A DNA stretch of 46,704 nt, taken from assembly GCA_017627255.1 (NCBI GenBank), contig JAGAHD010000155.1, positions 1 to 46,704 of the forward strand, given 5' to 3'. The stretch is from Bacteroidales bacterium (GTDB lineage Bacteria > Bacteroidota > Bacteroidia > Bacteroidales > UBA932). Shown in pieces: positions 17,101 to 24,993 of the stretch. Below the pieces are notes generated by a model. It saw only the letters and a program-made list of their open reading frames with translations. It was not told the origin of the DNA and ran no database searches. The first letter of the stretch is position 1; each line of letters begins with the position of its first letter. Position numbers and translations under genes: made by a program.

Positions 17101-17108
17101 CAAAGTTA
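17101..17108 (-). promoter_or_regulatory. -7 promoter element for the eight-gene minus-strand series
   Basis: TAACTTTG on the minus strand fits TAnnTTTG and lies 35 bases before the ATG at 17066. No other good box was found in the gaps down to the acyl-CoA dehydrogenase gene, so it may drive the whole series. Confidence 0.55.
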
Positions 17109-17140
17109 TAAAAATCATTTATGAAAAGCAATATATTTTG

Positions 17141-17148
17141 TATTTTTG
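17141..17148 (+). promoter_or_regulatory. -7 promoter element for the nrnA operon
   Basis: TATTTTTG fits TAnnTTTG, 46 bases before the ATG at 17194. It overlaps a possible TTG start at 17146, which argues against that start. Confidence 0.6.
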
Positions 17149-17193
17149 CAGTGGCAAATTACGCAAATTCGGACAAAGAGGACAGCAGAACTG

Positions 17194-18243
17194 ATGGTGA
17201 TGACAGCCTTCCTACAACCGGAACTCGTCCGGCGTCTATCCGGACAGATTGACCGTGCCTCCAAGGTGACGGTCGCCGCCCATGCGCGCCCGGACGGCGA
17301 TGCGCTGGGAAGTTGCGCCGCCCTGGCGGAGTACCTTACCACCTGCCGTGGGAAGGACACTGCCGCGATCCTGCCCGACACGCCACCCCGGAACCTCCGG
17401 TTCCTCCTGCCGGACGTGATTCCCTTCCTCTTCCATGATGCCGAACCGGAAAACGCCCTCCGCCGGATCCGGGAAAGCGACCTGGTCATCCTGCTGGACT
17501 GCAGCGGGTTCTCCCGTACGGAAGGACTGGAAGTCCCTTTCCGGGAATCCGGAGCCGGGAAAGTCCTCATCGACCACCATCTCAACCCCGAAACGGAGGA
17601 TTTCTCCCTCGTCTTCTCCACGCCCGGAATCTCATCCGCCTCGGAGCTCCTGTACTGGATCCTCCTCGAAATGCCCGGCATGGACGGGAATCCCCGGCGG
17701 CTGCCACCCCGGTGTGCCGCCGCCCTGCTCAGCGGCATGACCACCGACACCAACAATTTCGCCAATTCCGTCTTTCCCTCCACCCTCCGCATGGCATCCC
17801 AGCTCCTGGAAGCAGGCGTAGACCGGGACGCCATCCTCACAGAACTTTACCAGCGTTCCCGCGAAAACCGGGTCCGGGCCATGGGCTATCTCCAGAATGA
17901 AGGGCTGCACATCACCCCGGAAGGAGTCGCCTATATGATTGCCACCCGGGAGATCCAGGACCGTTTCGGTCTCGAGGAAGGCGAAACGGAAGGCCTCGTC
18001 AACATTCCCCTTTCCATTGAACAGGTGCGGATGAGCATCCTCCTCAAAGAAGGCGACGGGCAGTACCGCGTATCCCTCCGCTCCAAGAAAGGGATCTCCG
18101 CCCAGCGCTGCGCCGCGGCCTGGTTCAACGGTGGAGGACACGAGAACGCATCTGGCGGCAAACTGCTCTGGCCCAGGGACATCGCCCGAAAAGAAGATGC
18201 CGCCGCCTATCTGGAAATGGTCTCCAAGGAATTCATGAAATGA
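17194..18243 (+). CDS. nrnA: DHH-family phosphoesterase, NrnA-like (oligoribonuclease / pAp phosphatase)
   Basis: A 349-residue DHH/DHHA1 protein that degrades very short RNAs and dephosphorylates 3'-phosphoadenosine 5'-phosphate in NrnA homologues. Metal-binding motifs are present: AHARPDGDALGS (His30, Asp34, Asp36), DCSG, the DHH triad in LIDHHLNPE, and Asp in MTTDTNNF. The C-terminal DHHA1 motif is GGGHENASGG. The start is chosen at 17194 because an upstream TTG overlaps the promoter; ATG at 17200 is also possible. It leads a plus-strand operon and overlaps the next gene by ATGA. Confidence 0.88.
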   Translation: MVMTAFLQPELVRRLSGQIDRASKVTVAAHARPDGDALGSCAALAEYLTTCRGKDTAAILPDTPPRNLRFLLPDVIPFLFHDAEPENALRRIRESDLVILLDCSGFSRTEGLEVPFRESGAGKVLIDHHLNPETEDFSLVFSTPGISSASELLYWILLEMPGMDGNPRRLPPRCAAALLSGMTTDTNNFANSVFPSTLRMASQLLEAGVDRDAILTELYQRSRENRVRAMGYLQNEGLHITPEGVAYMIATREIQDRFGLEEGETEGLVNIPLSIEQVRMSILLKEGDGQYRVSLRSKKGISAQRCAAAWFNGGGHENASGGKLLWPRDIARKEDAAAYLEMVSKEFMK

Positions 18244-18809
18244 AACTTCACACCCTCATAGTACATCTATTCGCCCTTGTCGCGGCTGTGCTCACCGGCT
18301 GTACCCAACAGTCGATCCAGAGCACATTCGACCGGCAGGAAACACAGATCGCCTCCTTCGTCACGGCCAGGCAGAATGCCGACGAGCATGCCACCGTCGT
18401 CTACAAGAACGGTTCGGTGCGCATCACCCTCCACGACACCCTTGCCCGGGAGGGCCTCCGCGCCGATTCCCTCGCCCTCGGAGGGACCATTTCTTTCTAT
18501 TACGCCGGTTATACCCTCAGCGGAACGTCCGTATCCGCCTCCAACTTGTTTGCTACCAACCGGAAGGAAACGGCTGACGAATCCCGCTGGAGGATCACGG
18601 ACACCACGGTTTTCAAGATCCAGACCACGACGCTCGACGACTCCCTCGTGGAAGGGTTGCGCTCCGGGCTCGAAGGAGTCCGGAGCCAGGATGAATGCTA
18701 TATCCTGTTTTCCGGAAAATATGGATTCGGCAACCATTCACAAGGCACGATTCCTGCAAAGTCAGCCCTGGTGTACCATATTTGGGTCAACAGCATATCC
18801 AACGAATAA
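18240..18809 (+). CDS. Lipoprotein with a degenerate FKBP-like C-terminus
   Basis: A 189-residue lipoprotein: signal peptide with lipobox VLTGC and lipidated Cys21. The end of the protein, CYILFSGKYGFGNHSQGTIP followed by AKSALVYHIWV, resembles the last strands of FKBP-type peptidyl-prolyl isomerases (compare YGYG...IPPNAPLVFDVEL). The rest is too divergent to be sure of a fold. Its ATG overlaps the nrnA stop, and a clear FKBP lipoprotein gene follows after four bases, so the pair may act together on secreted proteins. Catalytic residues of the isomerase do not appear conserved. Confidence 0.65.
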   Translation: MKLHTLIVHLFALVAAVLTGCTQQSIQSTFDRQETQIASFVTARQNADEHATVVYKNGSVRITLHDTLAREGLRADSLALGGTISFYYAGYTLSGTSVSASNLFATNRKETADESRWRITDTTVFKIQTTTLDDSLVEGLRSGLEGVRSQDECYILFSGKYGFGNHSQGTIPAKSALVYHIWVNSISNE

Positions 18810-18813
18810 TACG

Positions 18814-19821
18814 ATGAACATGAACAGAATCGTCAGACATATCACTTTTTCCGTCTTTGCCGCGGCCGCCCTCTGCGGATGCGCCCGCGATCCCGAATCC
18901 GGCACGGCTGCCGACGCCCAGCGCTATTTCGAGGCATGGAAACGCATCAATTACCCGGACGCCGTCAAGAGCGGCAACGGCATTTATATCCTGGAAGACA
19001 TTCCCGGAACAGGTGAGGCCTGGGACGCCTCCCTCCCCTATACTTTCGCCACCTACACCATCCGCAGTTTCACCGGATCGGTAAGTTCCAATACGGACGA
19101 GGAGATGGCCCGCCAGCTCGGGACCTATGACCCCTCTTACTACTATGGCCCCCTGGTCCTCCAGACCGGGGAGAATGTCAGTTATGCCGGCCTCGACGAA
19201 GTCTTGAAGGGCATGAAGCCCGGCGGACGGAGAACCGCCATCATCCCTTCCTGGCTGGTGACATACGACCGGTACGACACCGAGGAAGGCTATCTGTCCG
19301 TCACCCCGGAGCGGAGCGGCATCATCTACAGCATCACATACTACGGCCAGACCGCCAACCTGGTGAAATGGCAATATGATACCCTCAAGGAGTATTCCAT
19401 CCGGGAATGGAACCAGGCAGACACCACGGATACCGGCATCTTCTTCGTCTCCCACAAGAAGCCCTCCTCCAAGGAAATGCCCAATGACACAACCATTTAC
19501 ATCAATTACACAGGACGTCTGCTGAACGGTCAGGTCTTTGACACCACCATTGCCGACACAGCCAAGGTCCACCATATCTACTCCGCCTCGAAATCGTATG
19601 CCCCGGTGTCTGTCACCCTGGCAGCCGAACCCTCCGACATCAGGCTGGGCGGGAGCTCCGTCATTACGGGCGTCCAATACGGACTGAAACTGGTCCATCC
19701 TTATGAAAAGGCCAGTTTCGCCTTCAGCACTTTCCTCGGCTACGGCGCATCCGGGTCGGGCAGCCGGGTTCCCGGCTATGCTCCCCTCCGCTTTGACGTC
19801 GAACTCGTTGATGAACCGTAA
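18814..19821 (+). CDS. FKBP-type peptidyl-prolyl isomerase-like lipoprotein, two domains
   Basis: A 335-residue lipoprotein with the signal ending in ALCGC (lipidated Cys at about residue 22). Two FKBP-related regions follow. The first spans about 45-195 (VLKGMKPGGRRTAIIPSWL). The second spans about 200-333, with INYTGRLLNGQVFDTTIADT, then VITGVQYGLKLVHPYEKASF and PGYAPLRFDVEL, the usual FKBP ending. It should act as a folding helper for exported proteins at the membrane. The reading frame is open upstream to 18277, but ATG 18814 gives a proper lipoprotein signal. It lies between the shorter lipoprotein gene and a MATE gene. Confidence 0.82.
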   Translation: MNMNRIVRHITFSVFAAAALCGCARDPESGTAADAQRYFEAWKRINYPDAVKSGNGIYILEDIPGTGEAWDASLPYTFATYTIRSFTGSVSSNTDEEMARQLGTYDPSYYYGPLVLQTGENVSYAGLDEVLKGMKPGGRRTAIIPSWLVTYDRYDTEEGYLSVTPERSGIIYSITYYGQTANLVKWQYDTLKEYSIREWNQADTTDTGIFFVSHKKPSSKEMPNDTTIYINYTGRLLNGQVFDTTIADTAKVHHIYSASKSYAPVSVTLAAEPSDIRLGGSSVITGVQYGLKLVHPYEKASFAFSTFLGYGASGSGSRVPGYAPLRFDVELVDEP

Positions 19822-19824
19822 GCC

Positions 19825-21222
19825 ATGGCCGGAAGCATCCCTACCGAACTGGGCACCAAACCCGTCAACCAGCTGATCCGCCAATACGCCGTTCCCGGCA
19901 TCATCGCCATGACAGCGTCCTCCCTGTACAACATGGTGGACAGCATCTACATCGGACACATCGCGGATGTAGGTTCCCTCGCAATCTCCGGACTGGCCGT
20001 CACGTTTCCCCTCATGAACATCTCTGCCGCCCTCGGCACCCTAGTGGGAGTCGGCGCGGCCACGATGATTTCCGTCCTCCTGGGACAGAAGAACTATCAG
20101 GTCGCCAACAAGGTCCTCTCCAACGAAGTCATGCTGAACATCCTGGTCGGCCTGGTTTTCACCTTTTTCACCCTGCTTTTCCTGGACCCCATCCTCCGGT
20201 TTTTCGGAGCGAGTGACAACACCCTGCCCTTCGCCAGGGACTACATGTTCATCATTGCGCTCGGGAATGTCATCACCCACCTGTATTTCGGCCTGAACAG
20301 CGTGATACGCTCCTCCGGGAACCCGAAACTGGCCATGGGGCTCACCCTGTTCACGGTGACCTCCAACGCCATCCTCGACCCAATCTTCATTTTTTCGTTC
20401 GGAATGGGGATCCGGGGGGCCGCCCTGGCTACCGTCCTGTGCCAGATGATGGCCCTGTCCTATACCCTGTGGTACTTCTCCGACGGAAAGAAGTTCCTCC
20501 ACCTGCCCCGCGTCCGGAAGATCCTCCGGGTGGACTGGCGCATCGCCAAGGATTCCCTGACGATCGGCATGGGGCCCTTCCTGATGAACCTGGCAAGCTG
20601 CATCGTCGTGCTGTTCATCAACCAGCAGCTGGTCCGCTGGGGCGGTGACCTCGCTCTCGGCGCCTATGGCATCGTCAACCGGCTGACGTTCCTGTTCATC
20701 ATGATCGTCATGGGCTTCAACCAGGGAATGCAGCCGATTGCCGGCTACAACTACGGGGCCCGCCAGTATGGCCGCGTACGGGAAGTCTACCTCAAGACCG
20801 CCGGCTGGGCCACCCTGGTCTGCACCCTGGGATTCATCGTTTCCGAATTCCTGTCCGGACCGGCCGTCAGCATCTTTACCAGCGACCCCGCCCTCAAGGA
20901 TCTCGCCACCAGCGGAATCCGGAAGATGAACATCGTCTTCCCCATCGTGGGCTTCCAGATGGTCACCACCAACCTGTTCCAGTGCCTTGGGATGGTCCAC
21001 AAGAGCATCTTCCTCTCCCTGTCCCGTCAGTTGCTGTTCCTGCTCCCCTGTGTCTACATCCTCCCCGCCCTGATGGAATCGGAGGACGGAGTCTGGTACA
21101 GTTTTCCGATCTCCGACTTTATTTCCGCCCTCATCACCGGCATCCTGGCTGTCGGACTCCTCCGCAAACTCGCCCGCCTGAAGGACGGCGACGACCCGTC
21201 CGTCCTTGGCAGCAAAATATAG
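19825..21222 (+). CDS. MATE family efflux transporter
   Basis: A 465-residue membrane protein with about 12 hydrophobic segments and the MATE pattern: IRQYAVPGIIAMTASSLYNM at the start, DSIYIGH, and the second-half repeat VMGFNQGMQPIAGYNYGA. MATE proteins export drugs or metabolites using a sodium or proton gradient. The sequence does not tell the substrate. It begins three bases after the FKBP gene and ends six bases before a cytidylate-kinase-like gene. Confidence 0.92.
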   Translation: MAGSIPTELGTKPVNQLIRQYAVPGIIAMTASSLYNMVDSIYIGHIADVGSLAISGLAVTFPLMNISAALGTLVGVGAATMISVLLGQKNYQVANKVLSNEVMLNILVGLVFTFFTLLFLDPILRFFGASDNTLPFARDYMFIIALGNVITHLYFGLNSVIRSSGNPKLAMGLTLFTVTSNAILDPIFIFSFGMGIRGAALATVLCQMMALSYTLWYFSDGKKFLHLPRVRKILRVDWRIAKDSLTIGMGPFLMNLASCIVVLFINQQLVRWGGDLALGAYGIVNRLTFLFIMIVMGFNQGMQPIAGYNYGARQYGRVREVYLKTAGWATLVCTLGFIVSEFLSGPAVSIFTSDPALKDLATSGIRKMNIVFPIVGFQMVTTNLFQCLGMVHKSIFLSLSRQLLFLLPCVYILPALMESEDGVWYSFPISDFISALITGILAVGLLRKLARLKDGDDPSVLGSKI

Positions 21223-21228
21223 TTTCCC

Positions 21229-21843
21229 ATGAGCAACACGATCATCAACATCGGCCGGAGTTTCGGCAGCGGCGGCGGATTCGTCGCCAAGAATATCGGC
21301 GCCAAGCTCGGTATCCCGGTCTATGACAACGAACTGATTTCCAAGGCGGCCGAAGAGAGCGGCTACTCCAGGAGCCTTTTCGAAAAAGGCGAGGAAAAGC
21401 ACAGTCTGTTCTCCGTGTCCAGCTTTTTTGCCTCTGGGCGCATGAGCTACAACGACAGCGGATACGTGAACGACAACATGATGTTCAAGATCCAGAGCGA
21501 AGTCATCCGGAACATCGCGGAAAAGGGCAACGCCATCATCGTCGGCCGCTGTTCCGACTACATCCTCCGCGACCTGGAGTGCCTGGATGTCTTTGTCTGC
21601 GCGCCCATGGAATTCCGCATCCAGCGCCTGGTCCAAAACGAAGGGCTGGATCCGGATGACGCCGAGGCCCTGATGCGGCGGAAGGACCGCACCCGGGAAA
21701 CCTATTATAACTACTATACGTTCGGAGCCTGGGGCGTGGCATCCAACTACGACCTCTGCGTAGACAGTTCCATCCTCGGCATCGACGGAACCGCTGATTT
21801 CATCATCGATTTCGGCCGGAAGGCCGGACTGATCCACAAGTGA
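21229..21843 (+). CDS. Cytidylate kinase-like family protein
   Basis: A 204-residue P-loop protein of the cytidylate-kinase-like family (distinct from Cmk). The P-loop is GRSFGSGGG near residues 9-17, followed by IAKKLG-like text and DNELISKAAEESG; a second motif IIVGRCSDYILRD (about residues 103-115) is typical. The substrate of this family is not established. It follows a MATE gene, a pairing I recall from other Bacteroidales. The stop overlaps the GTG start of the next gene (GTGA). Confidence 0.82.
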   Translation: MSNTIINIGRSFGSGGGFVAKNIGAKLGIPVYDNELISKAAEESGYSRSLFEKGEEKHSLFSVSSFFASGRMSYNDSGYVNDNMMFKIQSEVIRNIAEKGNAIIVGRCSDYILRDLECLDVFVCAPMEFRIQRLVQNEGLDPDDAEALMRRKDRTRETYYNYYTFGAWGVASNYDLCVDSSILGIDGTADFIIDFGRKAGLIHK

Positions 21844-23117
21844 AAGGAGGCCTCGTCATCGCAGCCTGCGCCGGGGTGGTAACCGCCCTCTGCGCGTTTC
21901 TCCTGCACGGACAGGAGAAGACTCCCGCGTCCCCGCCCGTCGACTGGGTCGAAGACCTCAACCATACATTGACCAACGACCTGTCTTCCCTGCCCCCGAT
22001 GGATGAGGCTGTGGACAGTTTCATGCGCCGCTGGTCCCTGAAAGGGATTTCCCTCAGCATCATGCGCCATGACTCTCTCCTGTATGCCCGTGGCTACGGC
22101 TACGCGGACAGGAACCAGGCCATGACGCCCGGAACGCTCCTCCGAATGGCCTCCGTGTCCAAACTGATCACGGCCGTCGGGATCATGAAACTCCAGGAGC
22201 AGGGACGCCTCTATCTGGATTCTCCCGTTTTCGGACCCTTCGGCCTGCTGCCGGAATACGACGAGGCTATCTCGGACGACAACTACTATCTCATGACGGT
22301 GGAGCACCTGCTGCGCCACCAGGGCGGATTTACCCAGCGCGGCGGAGACCCGATGTTTTCCGGGGCTGGTATCCAGCGGGAAATGGGACGGTCGACACCG
22401 CCTTCCCGCACCCAGCTGGTCCGTTACCTGGTCCGCCGCCCGCTGGCCTTCACCCCCGGAACCGACCAGGAGTATTCCAACGTCGGCTATCTCCTGTTGT
22501 CGCTGATCATCGAGAAAGTGGCCGGGGAGCCCTATGAAGAATTCATCCGGCGGGAGGTCCTCTCCCCTGCCGGGTGCGTGGATTTCCACATCGCCGGAAA
22601 TTTCTATGCGGACAAGCGTCCGAACGAGACCCGGTATTACATGCATGCGGAAGCGTCCAAACCCGTTCCGGTTTTTGACGGAAGCGGACGGCAGGTGGAA
22701 CGGTGCTATGGAGGAAACGACATCACAGGACTTTCCGGCGCCGGCGCATGGATCGGGTCGACGCCCGAACTGGCCCGGTTCGTCGCCACGATTGACGGCC
22801 GCCCCGACCTGAAGGACCAACTCTCCGAATTCAGTGTCTACCAGATGACCCAGCGTCTCTCCGACGAGATCTACTCGCTCGGCTGGGTGGACTGCACCAA
22901 TGAAGGAGAATGGACGCGGACAGGCTCCTTCTCCGGGACCTCCGCCCTTGTCAAAGTTTATCCGGACGGAGAGTCCTGGATCCTTATCACCAACACGTCC
23001 ACGTGGAAGGGTTCCCGCTTCTCCAAGGACACCGGAGCCCTCTGCCAGAACCTCCGGAGCCGCTTTTCAAGCCTCCTTCCCAGCCGTGACCTGTTCCGGA
23101 AAGAGACCGCCGACTGA
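21840..23117 (+). CDS. Secreted class C beta-lactamase-type serine hydrolase
   Basis: A 425-residue protein with an N-terminal signal or anchor (about residues 3-23) and a beta-lactamase-fold domain. The SxxK motif is SVSK (105-108) and YxN is YSN (212-214). Such proteins may be D-alanyl-D-alanine peptidases, esterases or regulators; true beta-lactamase activity is not implied. The start is GTG and overlaps the previous stop, with no ATG near. AAAGGAGG lies just after the start, in codons 2-4. The last 51 bases overlap the convergent butyrate kinase gene. Confidence 0.82.
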   Translation: MKGGLVIAACAGVVTALCAFLLHGQEKTPASPPVDWVEDLNHTLTNDLSSLPPMDEAVDSFMRRWSLKGISLSIMRHDSLLYARGYGYADRNQAMTPGTLLRMASVSKLITAVGIMKLQEQGRLYLDSPVFGPFGLLPEYDEAISDDNYYLMTVEHLLRHQGGFTQRGGDPMFSGAGIQREMGRSTPPSRTQLVRYLVRRPLAFTPGTDQEYSNVGYLLLSLIIEKVAGEPYEEFIRREVLSPAGCVDFHIAGNFYADKRPNETRYYMHAEASKPVPVFDGSGRQVERCYGGNDITGLSGAGAWIGSTPELARFVATIDGRPDLKDQLSEFSVYQMTQRLSDEIYSLGWVDCTNEGEWTRTGSFSGTSALVKVYPDGESWILITNTSTWKGSRFSKDTGALCQNLRSRFSSLLPSRDLFRKETAD

Positions 23118-24260
23118 CGGGTCTTTCCTTTCCACATCCGGTATCAGCCTGTCCTTGTCATAACGGTGGATGTCCACCACGCCGGCGAGGATCCGGTATC
23201 CGTTTTCGGCTAGGGAATCCAGTTCGTTTTCTCCGGCATAGACTTCGACGGGAGCAATGAATGAGGTCCTGCGACGGATGTCCTCGACAATACGGTTGTC
23301 GCGGGCGATTCCGCCGGTCAGGAGGATCACATCTATCTTCCCTTCCACGGTAACGGCCAGCGAGGCGATGTACTTGGCCACATTGAGGCCGAAGGCCTGG
23401 AGCCAGACCTCGCAGGAAGCATCGCCCGCAGCGGCCCGCCTCTCCAGTTCCCGGAGGTCGTTGGTCCCGAAAAACGCCATGGCGCCGCCTTTTCCCAGCA
23501 CTCTCTTCTTGACTTCCGCCTCGGTGTAGCGGCCGCTGAAACACATTTCCACCAGCGGGAATGCCGGGCAGGACCCGGCACGTTCAGGGGTGAACGGGCC
23601 GTCGCCGCCCAGTCCGTTGTTGGTATCGATCACCTCTCCGTTGCGGTGGAGGGTGACCGTGACCCCGCCGCCCATATGGGCGACGATGGCGGTGACGTCG
23701 TTGCGGTCATGGCCATGGTCCTGAAGGTATTTCCGTACGGTCGCCCGGGAATTGAGGGCATGGAAAAAGGCCCGCCGGGGGAATTCCGGCAGACCGCCGA
23801 CCCGGCATTCGGGGAGCATTTCATCGGCCATCGGCGGATCGGCGACGAAGGCTCCGCAGGGAGGGGCTGTGACGCCATGCTCCTTGCGCCAGGTGTTGAC
23901 GAGGCCGGCGATGTCGTCGGCAATCACCGCGCTCAGGTTGCAGGCATGGATGCCGTCCCGGCAGGACAGGAGTACCTCGCGCATGTCTTTATTCACGCGG
24001 TAGATGCCCGTAACCACCGGAGAGAACAGGCCACCCCGCGCCATGACGATGTCGATGGCGTCCAGCCCGATTCCTTCCTGGGACAGGAAAGACATGACAT
24101 CGTCGCGGCGCATCGCATCCTGATCCATCACCTCTTCGTAGCGTCCGATTTCCTCCGCACTGTGGGCCAGCGTCCGGACCAGTGCCGGAACCCCGTCCAC
24201 GTAATAGCCGATTTTGGTCGAAGTCGATCCAGTATTGATAGCAAGTACTCTTCCTTTCAT
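23067..24260 (-). CDS. buk: Butyrate kinase
   Basis: A 397-residue acetokinase-family enzyme that converts butyryl phosphate and ADP to butyrate and ATP. Family motifs are INTGSTSTKIGYY at the start, VAHMGGGVTVTLHRNGEVID, and NNGLGGDGPFTPERAG. ATG 24260 is chosen over a frame extension to 24314 because a promoter box lies at 24284-24291. It is some 35-40 residues longer than the usual roughly 355-residue enzyme; the extra part is at the C-terminus and overlaps the serine hydrolase gene. No phosphotransbutyrylase gene is near. A branched-chain acid could also be the substrate. Confidence 0.88.
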   Translation of the reverse strand: MKGRVLAINTGSTSTKIGYYVDGVPALVRTLAHSAEEIGRYEEVMDQDAMRRDDVMSFLSQEGIGLDAIDIVMARGGLFSPVVTGIYRVNKDMREVLLSCRDGIHACNLSAVIADDIAGLVNTWRKEHGVTAPPCGAFVADPPMADEMLPECRVGGLPEFPRRAFFHALNSRATVRKYLQDHGHDRNDVTAIVAHMGGGVTVTLHRNGEVIDTNNGLGGDGPFTPERAGSCPAFPLVEMCFSGRYTEAEVKKRVLGKGGAMAFFGTNDLRELERRAAAGDASCEVWLQAFGLNVAKYIASLAVTVEGKIDVILLTGGIARDNRIVEDIRRRTSFIAPVEVYAGENELDSLAENGYRILAGVVDIHRYDKDRLIPDVERKDPSVGGLFPEQVTAGKEA

Positions 24261-24283
24261 AACGGTTTTGGGTTTTCGCAGCG

Positions 24284-24291
24284 CAAAGATA
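24284..24291 (-). promoter_or_regulatory. -7 promoter element for buk
   Basis: TATCTTTG on the minus strand, 23 bases before the buk ATG at 24260. Confidence 0.65.
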
Positions 24292-24320
24292 GTCACCCCC
24301 ACATAAATTTTCACAAAAGA

Positions 24321-24370
24321 GTGGTCAACAAACCCGAAATGTGGTAAAATTCACCTCCCGTGGGTGAAAT
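24321..24370 (+). promoter_or_regulatory. GTGG-type repeats about 20 bases apart between buk and mraZ
   Basis: GTGGTCAACA (24321), GTGGTAAAAT (24341) and TGGGTGAAAT (24361) are spaced by about two helical turns. TTCACC/GGTGAA also forms a short inverted repeat around 24350-24368. These may be further regulator sites for buk or for the mraZ promoter. Confidence 0.3.
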
Positions 24371-24410
24371 ATGCCCTTGAAACGCGTTGAAAAGCCTGTT
24401 GATAACTTTT

Positions 24411-24450
24411 TGTGGAAAATTATGGAAGAAAATGGTGCAGAATGGAAGGT
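24411..24450 (+). promoter_or_regulatory. Candidate MraZ operator: four phased decamers
   Basis: Four head-to-tail decamers, TGTGGAAAAT, TATGGAAGAA, AATGGTGCAG and AATGGAAGGT, each carry TGG at positions 3-5. MraZ is known to bind TGGGN repeats with a 10-bp period upstream of its own operon. The block covers the -33 region of the promoter at 24457, so binding should repress the dcw cluster. Confidence 0.7.
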
Positions 24451-24456
24451 TTTTGC

Positions 24457-24464
24457 TATCTTTG
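24457..24464 (+). promoter_or_regulatory. -7 promoter element for the dcw cluster
   Basis: TATCTTTG, an exact TAnnTTTG match, 54 bases before the mraZ ATG at 24519 and seven bases after the last MraZ-type decamer. Confidence 0.7.
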
Positions 24465-24518
24465 CACACAGCGTGAAAGTTTTGATTGTTCAACCATTTC
24501 AGAGATCCTTTTAGCGAT

Positions 24519-24980
24519 ATGGTCAGATTCTTCGGGAAGGCCTCGGGCAAGCTGGATGACAAGGGACGCATCGTGTTCCCTGCCATCTACCGCGACGCCA
24601 TGGCCCGGGGAGGAGAATCCGACATGACCCTCGTCGTCAAGAAGAGTGTCCATGGCGACTGCCTGAACCTGTTCACCCTCGAAGAGTGGTCCCGCCGTTC
24701 CGACCAGTTGCTGGAAGGGCTCGACCCTGAACTCAATCCCGATCACGCCGCGTTCTGGAGCAAGTACAACGACGGCGTCTTCTATGTCGTACCCGACGGC
24801 AAGCTGGGCCGCCTCAACATTCCTTCAGAACTGCTCGAACAGACAGGAATAACCAAGGATGTTGTGTTTGCGGGAGTCGGATACAAGATCGAAATCTGGC
24901 CGAAAGACAGACGGGAGTCCACCCTGATGGCCGACGACGAGTTCAAGAAAACCGCAACGAGACTGTCCGAAAAACGATAA
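24519..24980 (+). CDS. mraZ: Transcriptional regulator MraZ
   Basis: A 153-residue protein with two SpoVT-AbrB-type DNA-binding units, each opening with a loop of the form LDxKGRIVFP (residues about 10-19) and GKLGRLNIPSEL (about 90-101). MraZ forms rings and binds TGG decamer repeats upstream of its own gene to repress the dcw cluster. Four such repeats lie at 24411-24450. A TTG 11 codons upstream is rejected in favour of ATG 24519, which gives the standard MVRFFGKASG start. It is the first gene of the cell wall and division cluster, 13 bases before rsmH. Confidence 0.93.
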   Translation: MVRFFGKASGKLDDKGRIVFPAIYRDAMARGGESDMTLVVKKSVHGDCLNLFTLEEWSRRSDQLLEGLDPELNPDHAAFWSKYNDGVFYVVPDGKLGRLNIPSELLEQTGITKDVVFAGVGYKIEIWPKDRRESTLMADDEFKKTATRLSEKR

Positions 24981-24986
24981 GGAGGT
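24979..24986 (+). promoter_or_regulatory. Perfect Shine-Dalgarno sequence for rsmH
   Basis: AAGGAGGT matches the conserved 16S rRNA 3' end over eight bases and lies seven bases before the ATG at 24994. Bacteroidota genes rarely have such sites. It begins within the mraZ stop codon. Confidence 0.8.
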
Positions 24987-24993
24987 CTCGAGA

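Noticed and set aside
17146..17193. TTG start for nrnA
   Set aside because: It overlaps the TATTTTTG promoter box, so it would not be in the transcript.
18277..18813. Extended N-terminus of the FKBP lipoprotein frame
   Set aside because: It overlaps the upstream lipoprotein gene in another frame; the ATG at 18814 gives a proper lipoprotein signal.
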